Source: Chromatiaceae bacterium
Lineage (GTDB): Bacteria; Pseudomonadota; Gammaproteobacteria; Chromatiales; Chromatiaceae
Assembly: GCA_016880695.1 (NCBI GenBank)
Contig: JAEHCY010000313.1
Span: forward strand, 1-5,704
Length of the DNA: 5,704 nucleotides
Direction: 5' to 3'
In this document: positions 1 through 5,704 of the stretch, piece after piece
Position numbering within the stretch: position 1 is the stretch's first letter
Layout of the letters: every line of letters begins with the position of its first letter
Position numbers and translations under genes: made by a program
The notes under the pieces: model-generated
Seen by the model: the letters and a program-made list of their open reading frames with translations, nothing else
Told to the model about the DNA's origin: nothing
Database searches by the model: none

Positions 1-1
1 G

Positions 2-883
2 CTCCTGCTCGAGCGCATCGAAACCCGCCAGCCGGTGATCAGCCTTGCGGTGGAGCCCGCCTCCAGCAGCGATGAGGAAAAATTCCTCGAGGTGATCGGC
101 AAGGTCCTCGAGGAAGACCCGACCCTACAGCTCCACGAAGATCCCGAAACCGGCCAGCGACTGCTGCGCGGCATGGGGGAGCTGCACTTGCAGATCGTGC
201 TCGAACGGCTTCAGCGGGAATTCAATCTTAGGCTGCGCAGCGGAAAACCCGCGGTGGCCCTGCGCGAGACCATCCTGCGCCCCGCCGTCGCCGATTTCCT
301 GTTTCATCCCCCGGCGGTTCCGGAGCACAAGGTCCCCGAGATCAGGGCCCGGGTGCTGGTCCAGATCGCTCCCCGGCCACGCGGCGCAGGTCTTGAAGTC
401 GGCATTAAACCGGTGATCAAGCCAGAGGGGGCCAAGTTGTCGCTGGAACAGACCACCGCCCTGGAGCAGGGGGTACGCTTCGCCCTAACGAGCGGCCCCC
501 TGGAAGGGGCGCCCCTGGAGGACGTCGCCGTGGAACTGACAGGGGTCGAGCTGTTCGGCGCCGCTTCCACCCCCAATGCCCTCAGCGCGGCGGCCTCGCG
601 CGCGGTGCACAAGGCACTGGAGGACGCCGGGGCCGCAATGCTACACCCGGTGATGAAGGTCGAGGTGGTGGTTCCAGAGGCAAACCTCGGCGCCGTGCTC
701 GGCGATCTGCAGTCCCGCCACGCCCTGATCCGCAGCAGTGAGACCTGGGGTGACAGCGTGACCCTCGACTGCGAGGTGGCCCTCGACCACCTGCTCGGCT
801 ACACCACCGATCTTCGCAGCCTGACCCAGGGACGCGGGCAGTTCAGCATGATCTTCAGTCGGTTTGATACCCTCTCAGGGTAG
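2..883 (+). CDS. Elongation factor G-like translational GTPase, C-terminal part (5' end outside window)
   Basis: The frame is open from base 2 to a TAG and gives 293 residues covering the end of domain II, then domains III, IV and V of the EF-G family. The GTPase domain lies beyond the left edge. Domain III shows VISLAVEP, EEDPTLQ and the hallmark GMGELHL (170-190). Domain IV starts near GKPAVALRETI. Domain V carries HPVMKVEV, LLGYTTDLRSLTQGRGQF and the final SRFDTL. EF-G drives tRNA-mRNA translocation and, with RRF, ribosome recycling, in the cytosol. This copy is not the canonical one. The glycine-rich loop at the start of domain IV is missing, the tip that reads HDVDS in E. coli EF-G reads AASTPN, and the C-terminus is short. 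As I recall it, domain IV resembles EF-G2 and mitochondrial EFG2. A second, canonical fusA elsewhere in the genome is therefore likely, so I give no symbol. The EF-G family call is firm; the subfamily is inferred. Confidence 0.93.
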   Translation, partial: LLLERIETRQPVISLAVEPASSSDEEKFLEVIGKVLEEDPTLQLHEDPETGQRLLRGMGELHLQIVLERLQREFNLRLRSGKPAVALRETILRPAVADFLFHPPAVPEHKVPEIRARVLVQIAPRPRGAGLEVGIKPVIKPEGAKLSLEQTTALEQGVRFALTSGPLEGAPLEDVAVELTGVELFGAASTPNALSAAASRAVHKALEDAGAAMLHPVMKVEVVVPEANLGAVLGDLQSRHALIRSSETWGDSVTLDCEVALDHLLGYTTDLRSLTQGRGQFSMIFSRFDTLSG

Positions 884-897
884 GCAAATCCTTCAGC

Positions 898-903
898 AAA
901 AGG
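898..903 (+). promoter_or_regulatory. Ribosome binding site of hisG
   Basis: AAAAGG lies 8 bases before the ATG at 912 and is the only purine-rich Shine-Dalgarno-like stretch in the 28-base gap after the EF-G stop. It favours the ATG at 912 over the in-frame TTG at 864, which lies inside the upstream gene. Confidence 0.6.
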
Positions 904-911
904 CACCCGAA

Positions 912-1784
912 ATGCACAAACTCCGGCTCGGCATCCCCAAAGGCAGCCTCGAGGCCGCCACCCTGTCGCTGTTCGCCCAGGCAGGCTGGGTCATCCAACC
1001 CCAGTCCCGGAACTACTACCCCGGCATCAACGACCCCGAGATCTCCTGCGCCCTGGTGCGCGCCCAGGAGATGGCCCCCTACGTGGCCAGCGGTACCCTC
1101 GATCTCGGGCTCACCGGTCTCGATTGGATCCTCGAAACCGAGTCCGAGGTTGCGGAGATCTGCACCCTCACCTACTCCAAGAGCTCGGATCAGCCGAGCC
1201 GCTGGGTGCTGGTGGTACGGGGGGATTCCCCCATCGAGTCGGTGGCCGATCTGGCGGGAAAGAAGATTGCCACCGAGCTGGTAGGCTTCACCCGCCGCTA
1301 CCTCAAGGAGCGTGGCATCGAGGCGGCGGTGGAATTCTCCTGGGGGGCCACCGAGGCAAAGGTGGTGGAGGATCTGGTGGATGCGGCGGTGGAGATCACC
1401 GAGACCGGTAGCACCATCCGCGCCCATGGGCTGCGTATCATCGCCGACCTGCTCTACACCGACACCCGGCTCATCGCCCATCCCGCGGCCCTCCAGGACC
1501 CCTGGAAAAAGGCCAAGATCGAGCAGATTTCCCTGATGCTGCAAGCGGCCCTGGCCGCCCGGAACAAGGTGGCCCTCAAACTCAATGTGGCGGCGGCGAA
1601 CCTCGACCGGGTCGTCGCCCTGCTACCAAGCCTGCACGCGCCCACGGTGAGTCATCTCTACGACCGCCAGTGGCTCGCCGTCGAGACCGTGGTCGACGTC
1701 AGTCGGGTGCGGGACTTGATTCCCCAGCTACGCGCCGCGGGAGCAGAAGGGATTCTGGAGTACGAGCTGCGCAAGATGATCTAG
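912..1784 (+). CDS. hisG: ATP phosphoribosyltransferase, long form
   Basis: HisG catalyses the first, committed step of histidine synthesis: ATP plus PRPP gives N1-(5-phosphoribosyl)-ATP and pyrophosphate, in the cytosol. The 290 residues match the long, self-regulated form. Residues 1 to about 210 are the periplasmic-binding-like catalytic part, with the start LRLGIPKGSLEAATL, DLGLTGLDWI at 64-73, and the PRPP-binding motif EITETGSTI at 161-169 (1392-1418). Residues from about 215 on form the ACT-like C-terminal domain that binds histidine in the family, with KVALKLNV, APTVSHLY and the end GAEGILEYELRKMI. With this domain present, a HisZ partner should not be needed. The start is the ATG behind a Shine-Dalgarno-like site; upstream in-frame codons overlap the EF-G gene and add nothing conserved. 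No other his genes flank it. The sequence looks closer to deltaproteobacterial and Chlorobi HisG than to E. coli HisG; this is judged from memory. Confidence 0.96.
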   Translation: MHKLRLGIPKGSLEAATLSLFAQAGWVIQPQSRNYYPGINDPEISCALVRAQEMAPYVASGTLDLGLTGLDWILETESEVAEICTLTYSKSSDQPSRWVLVVRGDSPIESVADLAGKKIATELVGFTRRYLKERGIEAAVEFSWGATEAKVVEDLVDAAVEITETGSTIRAHGLRIIADLLYTDTRLIAHPAALQDPWKKAKIEQISLMLQAALAARNKVALKLNVAAANLDRVVALLPSLHAPTVSHLYDRQWLAVETVVDVSRVRDLIPQLRAAGAEGILEYELRKMI

Positions 1785-1805
1785 CGAGGCGGCACCCGGC
1801 GGCCC

Positions 1806-3359
1806 ATGGACAGCTACGACGAGATCCCCTACGACAGTAGCCCCATCACCGAGACCGATCCGGATCGGCTGGCGGTGCTCGGCCGGTTGTTTGGGCTACC
1901 TGCCCGCGATCCCCGAACCTGTCGGGTGCTCGAGCTCGGCTGCGCCAGCGGCGGCAACCTCATTCCCCTGGCCTGGCGCTATCCCCAGAGCCGCTTCCTC
2001 GGCGTGGAGCTCTCCCACCGCCAGGCGGCGGAGGGCCAGCGCCTGATCGCCCGGCTCGGCCTCACTAACATCGAGATCCGTGAGGGCAACCTCCTCGACC
2101 TGGGGCCAGCGCTTGGGGAGTTCGACTACCTGATCGTCCACGGCGTCTACTCCTGGGTTCCCGCACCGGTGCAGGAGAAGATCCTCCGGCTCGGCGGTGA
2201 GCTCCTCGCGCCCGCGGGCATCGCCTACGTGAGCTTCAACACCCTGCCCGGCTGGCGCATGCGCGGGATGCTGCGCGACATGCTGCTCTACCACACCCGC
2301 ACCGCCACCAGCCCCGCGGAGCGCCTGACCCGGGCCCACGCCTTCCTGGATCTCTTGCTGGCCGCCCTCGCAAAACTCGACGCGGCCAGTGCCCGCTACC
2401 TCAAGGAAGAGATCCCGCGCATCCGCCGCGCACATCCGAGCTACCTCTACCATGAGTACCTGGCAGAGGTGAACGAGCCCTGCCTGTTTCGCGATTTCGT
2501 CGATCAGGCCGAGCGCCAGGGCCTGACCTACCTCTGTGATGTGGACCTGCACACGCTGTTTCCCTCCACCCTCGGTGCCGAGGTAGCAGAGGCCCTGGAG
2601 GGGATCGAGGATGGCATCGAGCAGGAGCAGTACCTGGATTTCGTGCGCAACCGTAATTTCCGTCAGGCACTCCTGTGCCGGTCCGAGGCCACACCGAGCC
2701 GGGAGATTGCGCTTGAGCGCTTCGAGGACCTCGCCTTCTTCGCCGACCTGGTACCCCCCGCAAATCTCGACCTGCGCCGGCGCAAAACCCAGCCCTTTCG
2801 CAGGCCGAACGGTGACACCCTCGAGGTGGAGCACCCCCTGAGCAAGGCGGCCCTGGGGCTACTGACCGGCCGTTTTCCCGATGCACTGCCCTTCGAAAAG
2901 ATCCTTGCCGCGGCGCAAGCCGCGGTGACCGCGGCCGGGGGCGGCCGCCATGCCGAGGAAATTGGCAACCTGTTCGGGGAGCTGTTCAGCCTGTTCGCGC
3001 ACCAGGCGGTGGGGGCCTCGCTCTCCCCCCAGGAGTTCGGGCACCCCTCGGCGCCACCCCGCGCCTCCGCCCTGGCCCTCGCCCAGGCGGAAACGGGCTT
3101 GGGCCACCTGGCGACCCCCCGTCACACCACCCTGTCGCTCGACCCCCTGGCCCAGCGGCTGGTCACTCTGCTCGACGGCACCCGAGGCCTCCACCAGCTG
3201 GCGGAGACCCTGGTGGGCGAGCTCCGTGACGGCGCCTATGCGCTCCCCGGCGCGCCACCCCTCCCGACGTCGCCGGAACGGCTCCGCGCCCAGGTACGCG
3301 CGAGCTGCGAGCGACTGCTTGCGCTGTTCGAGCGACACGGGATTCTGGAACCCGGATAG
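1806..3359 (+). CDS. Class I SAM-dependent methyltransferase with regulatory domain (PKMT-like)
   Basis: The 517-residue protein has a Rossmann-fold methyltransferase core. SAM motif I is VLELGCASGGN at 41-51 (1926-1958), the acidic residue closing strand 2 is E68 in FLGVELS, followed by GNLLDL at 94-99 and FDYLIVHGVYSWVP at 106-119. Residues about 210-290 (PSYLYHEYLAEVNEP through FVRNRNFRQALLCR) match the methyltransferase regulatory domain family (Pfam MethyTransf_Reg). The last 180 residues contain LATPRHTTLSLDPLAQRLVTLLDGTRGLHQL, split here as LATPRHTTLSLD and PLAQRLVTLLDGTRG, which looks like the winged-helix-like tail seen in this group. The same order occurs in rickettsial protein lysine methyltransferases that modify outer membrane proteins, so a protein lysine is one possible substrate, but the target is not visible in the sequence. 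There is no signal peptide or membrane segment, so it should be cytosolic. It follows hisG by 21 bases with only a weak GAGG 16 bases before the ATG. The start is kept because YDEIPYDS is the family's usual N-terminus. Confidence 0.88.
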   Translation: MDSYDEIPYDSSPITETDPDRLAVLGRLFGLPARDPRTCRVLELGCASGGNLIPLAWRYPQSRFLGVELSHRQAAEGQRLIARLGLTNIEIREGNLLDLGPALGEFDYLIVHGVYSWVPAPVQEKILRLGGELLAPAGIAYVSFNTLPGWRMRGMLRDMLLYHTRTATSPAERLTRAHAFLDLLLAALAKLDAASARYLKEEIPRIRRAHPSYLYHEYLAEVNEPCLFRDFVDQAERQGLTYLCDVDLHTLFPSTLGAEVAEALEGIEDGIEQEQYLDFVRNRNFRQALLCRSEATPSREIALERFEDLAFFADLVPPANLDLRRRKTQPFRRPNGDTLEVEHPLSKAALGLLTGRFPDALPFEKILAAAQAAVTAAGGGRHAEEIGNLFGELFSLFAHQAVGASLSPQEFGHPSAPPRASALALAQAETGLGHLATPRHTTLSLDPLAQRLVTLLDGTRGLHQLAETLVGELRDGAYALPGAPPLPTSPERLRAQVRASCERLLALFERHGILEPG

Positions 3360-3422
3360 CGCCGCCCACCAACGCTAAGCCGCGCGGGATTCAAGGGGTG
3401 AGCAACGGGGCCGCCCGCACCG

Positions 3423-4745
3423 TCAGTTCTCCACCGGCTGGGCCCAGAGATCGTGCTCGCCGGAATCGGTGACCTCCACCTCGACGAAGTCACCCACCTG
3501 CAGATCCCAATCGGGCTCAAGGATCACCCCACCGTCGATTTCTGGGGCATCCGCACTGCTTCGGGCAACAATGGCCTCTTCCCCGACCTCATCCACCAGC
3601 ACGATCAGGCGTCGGCCCACCTTTTGGCGCAGCCGCTTGCGGCTGATCTCGGCCTGCACCGCCATGAAGCGGCCGAGCCGCTCCTCCTTGAGGGCCTCGG
3701 GTACCGGGTCCGGCAGGTCATTCGCCGCCGCACCCGAGACCGCCGAGTAGGCAAAGCAGCCCACCCGGTCAAGCTGGGCGGCGCGCAGGAACCCAAGCAG
3801 GGCCTCGAAATCCCGCTCCGTCTCACCAGGAAAGCCGACGATGAAGGTGCTGCGGATGGTGAGGTCCGCACACAGCCGGCGCCAACCCTCCAGGCGCTCG
3901 AGCACCCGCTCGGTGGCCGCGGGGCGGCGCATGGCCCTGAGTATCCGGGGGCTGCCGTGCTGCAGGGGCATGTCGAGATAGGGCAGGATCTTGCCCTCTG
4001 CCATCAGCGGAACCAGCCCGTCCACATTGGGATAGGGATAGACGTAGTGCAGGCGGACCCAGACACCGAGCTCGCCCAGCGCCTCGGCCAGGGACACCAA
4101 GCGGCTCGCCAGGGGACGGCCCCGCCAAAAGCCGGTGCGGTGGCGAATATCGACCCCGTAGGCGCTGGTGTCCTGGGAGATGACCAGCAGCTCGCGTACC
4201 CCGGCGGCCACCAGGTTCTCCGCCTCCTGCAGCAGCTCGCCGATGGGCCGGCTGACCAGGTCGCCGCGCAGTTGGGGGATGATGCAGAAGCTGCAGCGGT
4301 GGTTACAGCCTTCGGAAATCTTGAGGTAGGCGTAGTGCCGCGGCGTCAGCTTGACGCCCTGGGGCGGCACCAGGCTGGTGAAGGGATGCGCGGGCGGTGG
4401 CAAGTGCTGGTGGACGGCGGCCATGACCGCCTCGTAGGCATGGGGTCCGGTCACCGCCAAAAGGTTCGGATGGGCCTCGCGCACCAGCGCCTCGCGCGCT
4501 CCCAGGCACCCGGTGACGATCACCCGACCGTTCTGCCGCAGCGCCTCGCCGATGGCCTCCAGGGACTCGTCCACCGCCGCGTCGATGAAGCCGCAGGTGT
4601 TGATGATTACCAGGTCGGCATCCTCATAGCGGGGCGAAAACGCGTAACCCTCGGCCCGCAGTTGGGTGAGGATGCGCTCCGAATCCACCGTGGCCTTAGG
4701 ACAACCGAGGCTCACAAAGCCCACGCGCGGGGTGGGTGGGGTCAT
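3423..4745 (-). CDS. rimO: Ribosomal protein S12 methylthiotransferase RimO
   Basis: RimO is a radical-SAM enzyme that adds a methylthio group to the beta carbon of a conserved aspartate in ribosomal protein S12 (Asp89 in E. coli). The 440 residues have all three expected domains. The N-terminal MTTase domain begins [17 protein letters not shown] and supplies auxiliary-cluster cysteines C15, C51 (NTCGF) and C80 (TGCLG). The radical-SAM core carries CNHRCSFC at 147-154 (4284-4307), then [34 protein letters not shown] and [14 protein letters not shown]-terminal TRAM domain begins near residue 375 and ends [19 protein letters not shown] and the DTSAYGVD stretch separate it from the tRNA enzyme MiaB. 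All catalytic cysteines are present and the length equals that of E. coli RimO. It lies 20 bases after the cnoX stop and is probably cotranscribed with it. Only a poor TAGG precedes the ATG, which fits translational coupling. Confidence 0.97.
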   Translation of the reverse strand: MTPPTPRVGFVSLGCPKATVDSERILTQLRAEGYAFSPRYEDADLVIINTCGFIDAAVDESLEAIGEALRQNGRVIVTGCLGAREALVREAHPNLLAVTGPHAYEAVMAAVHQHLPPPAHPFTSLVPPQGVKLTPRHYAYLKISEGCNHRCSFCIIPQLRGDLVSRPIGELLQEAENLVAAGVRELLVISQDTSAYGVDIRHRTGFWRGRPLASRLVSLAEALGELGVWVRLHYVYPYPNVDGLVPLMAEGKILPYLDMPLQHGSPRILRAMRRPAATERVLERLEGWRRLCADLTIRSTFIVGFPGETERDFEALLGFLRAAQLDRVGCFAYSAVSGAAANDLPDPVPEALKEERLGRFMAVQAEISRKRLRQKVGRRLIVLVDEVGEEAIVARSSADAPEIDGGVILEPDWDLQVGDFVEVEVTDSGEHDLWAQPVEN

Positions 4746-4765
4746 GGCCTAGTCAACTGAGGGCT

Positions 4766-5686
4766 TCAGCGAATCAAATTCATCAACTCACGGCGGCAGC
4801 GGCGCACCCGCTCATCGTCCGATCCCAGCAGGTCAAACAGCGCCCGCAGGGCACGCTCCGCGCCGCCCTCTCGATAGACTGGCGCGCGCCGAATCACCTC
4901 CAGGAGCTGGGCGAACGCCTGATCGACATCATCCGCGAGCAGACTGAGCGCCGCGAGCTGGAAACGGGCCTCGAGATCCCCGGGATCGGCCGCGACCCTT
5001 GCCGTCAGCTCCGCCGCCGGGGGCGCCGAACGGGCGGCGAGGATCAGCTCCAGGTGGTCACGCAGCGATTCCACCTCGGCATGACCGGCCAGGGACTCGG
5101 GCAAGGCGCCGAGGACCGCCCGGGCATCAGCAAGGCGCTCCAGGCGGATCAGAAACTTGGCCAGCAGCAGGGGCAGCTCGATCCGCTCGGGCTCCGCGAT
5201 GGCGCCCTCCGCCAGGATCCGGACGGCACCCTCGCCATCACCCTGCTGCCAGGCACGCAGCGCCGCGGCTTGCACCGGGTCCGCAACACTGGAGAGATGC
5301 CGATCGATAAGGGCACGATACTCGTCCTCAGGCTGCAGGCCGAAGACCTGCTCCACCGCGCGACCATGGCGAAACAGGCGGCAGGAAGGGAGGCTCCGGA
5401 CCCCCTGCTCGGTGACCAGCGCCGTCTCCCGATCCGTGTCCACGCTAACCAGCAGAAAGCGCCCCGCAAATTGCTCGGCGAGACGGAGCAAGCGCTCGCG
5501 CTGGCGCAAGGACGGGCCAAGCCGCGGCGACCAGAAATCCACCAGCACCGGCCCTCTCTGGGAATTTTCCAAAACCAGCAGCGGGAAGTTCTCCCGGGTT
5601 CCCTCAAGAACGAAGGTGGGTTGATCCATCGGACGGTCGTTGAACCATTGGGGGGCCACTAAGGTCTGCCGTTCATTCTCCCACAT
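4766..5686 (-). CDS. cnoX: CnoX/YbbN-family thioredoxin-fold co-chaperone with TPR tail, active-site cysteines absent
   Basis: The 306-residue protein has a thioredoxin fold at about residues 22-130 (GPVLVDFWSP, then GVRSLPSCRLFRHG with the expected cis-proline P100) followed by an alpha-helical, TPR-like half (about 135-306, including DPVQAAALRAWQQGD and DLEARFQLAALSLLADDVDQAFAQLLEVIRR, given here as two adjoining parts: DLEARFQLAALSLL and ADDVDQAFAQLLEVIRR). This is the layout of E. coli YbbN/CnoX (284 residues), a holdase that passes clients to GroEL/ES or DnaK under oxidative stress. The positions equivalent to CGPC read LGPS (residues 56-59, 5510-5521). The only cysteines are C102 and C297, so classical dithiol chemistry is not expected. 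The start at 5686 has a good Shine-Dalgarno site. An internal ATG at 5629 would give 287 residues, nearer the family length, but has no purine-rich site before it. It is the first visible gene of a pair with rimO; no promoter is visible before the window edge. Confidence 0.88.
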   Translation of the reverse strand: MWENERQTLVAPQWFNDRPMDQPTFVLEGTRENFPLLVLENSQRGPVLVDFWSPRLGPSLRQRERLLRLAEQFAGRFLLVSVDTDRETALVTEQGVRSLPSCRLFRHGRAVEQVFGLQPEDEYRALIDRHLSSVADPVQAAALRAWQQGDGEGAVRILAEGAIAEPERIELPLLLAKFLIRLERLADARAVLGALPESLAGHAEVESLRDHLELILAARSAPPAAELTARVAADPGDLEARFQLAALSLLADDVDQAFAQLLEVIRRAPVYREGGAERALRALFDLLGSDDERVRRCRRELMNLIR

Positions 5687-5693
5687 CCGCTCG

Positions 5694-5700
5694 CCACCTT
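5694..5700 (-). promoter_or_regulatory. Ribosome binding site deciding the cnoX start
   Basis: On the - strand AAGGTGG stands 7 bases before the ATG at 5686-5684. It contains AGGTG, complementary to the 16S rRNA 3' end. It supports the long reading of the CnoX-like protein, since the internal ATG at 5629 is preceded by pyrimidine-mixed sequence with no such site. Confidence 0.6.
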
Positions 5701-5704
5701 CCCA

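Noticed and set aside
864..911. Upstream TTG start giving hisG 16 extra residues
   Set aside because: It overlaps the EF-G coding end by 20 bases and the added residues are not HisG-like. The ATG at 912 has a Shine-Dalgarno-like site and begins the conserved N-terminus.
884..911. Promoter or histidine attenuator before hisG
   Set aside because: The gap is only 28 bases and holds no -35/-10 pair, no run of His codons and no hairpin. Cotranscription with the EF-G gene is simpler.
855..1544. 229-codon open frame on the - strand opposite hisG
   Set aside because: It is glycine- and leucine-rich antisense of a well-conserved enzyme gene, and it also runs into the end of the EF-G gene.
1896..2834. 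312-codon open frame on the - strand inside the methyltransferase gene
   Set aside because: It lies opposite the SAM-binding core, which has intact motifs. The antisense product looks like a GC-rich shadow without domain features.
3360..3422. Bidirectional terminator between the convergent methyltransferase and rimO genes
   Set aside because: The only pairing I could find is GCGGG (3384-3388) with CCCGC (3414-3418), with a loop of 25 bases and no T-run on either strand. This is too weak to call.
3453..4760. Long open frame of 435 codons on the + strand opposite rimO
   Set aside because: It is the complement of a gene with complete RimO motifs. High GC keeps antisense frames open, and its translation is rich in H, Q, G and A with no recognisable domain.
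4736..5662. 308-codon open frame on the + strand opposite cnoX
   Set aside because: It is antisense to a protein with clear thioredoxin-fold and TPR-like features. Its product is low-complexity and resembles no family I know.

Overview
The window is high-GC (about two thirds G+C by eye), fully packed bacterial chromosomal DNA with no sign of a mobile element, RNA gene or CRISPR array. The RimO and CnoX/YbbN-type proteins read as proteobacterial, most like Gammaproteobacteria. A Chromatiales- or Methylococcales-like host is plausible, but I cannot fix the genus from the sequence alone.

The layout is two convergent gene groups. On the + strand are the 3' part of a divergent elongation factor G paralogue (cut by the left edge), hisG for ATP phosphoribosyltransferase, and a 517-residue SAM-dependent methyltransferase with a regulatory domain. 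They are separated by 28 and 21 bases, so they could be cotranscribed. On the - strand, reading in from the right edge, are a thioredoxin-fold/TPR protein of the CnoX (YbbN) family and then rimO, the ribosomal protein S12 methylthiotransferase, 20 bases apart. The two groups meet tail to tail across a 63-base gap in which I see no convincing terminator hairpin.

Functionally, the window mixes translation and proteostasis (EF-G paralogue, RimO, CnoX), the first step of histidine synthesis (HisG), and an orphan protein or small-molecule methyltransferase. No other his genes are next to hisG, and nothing shows that the five genes form one pathway. I do not see a new multi-gene system. The points worth a second look lie inside individual proteins: an EF-G whose domain IV tip loops are both replaced, a HisG of a type I associate with Deltaproteobacteria and Chlorobi, a CnoX homologue that has lost both cysteines at the thioredoxin active site, and a methyltransferase built like the rickettsial outer-membrane protein lysine methyltransferases.
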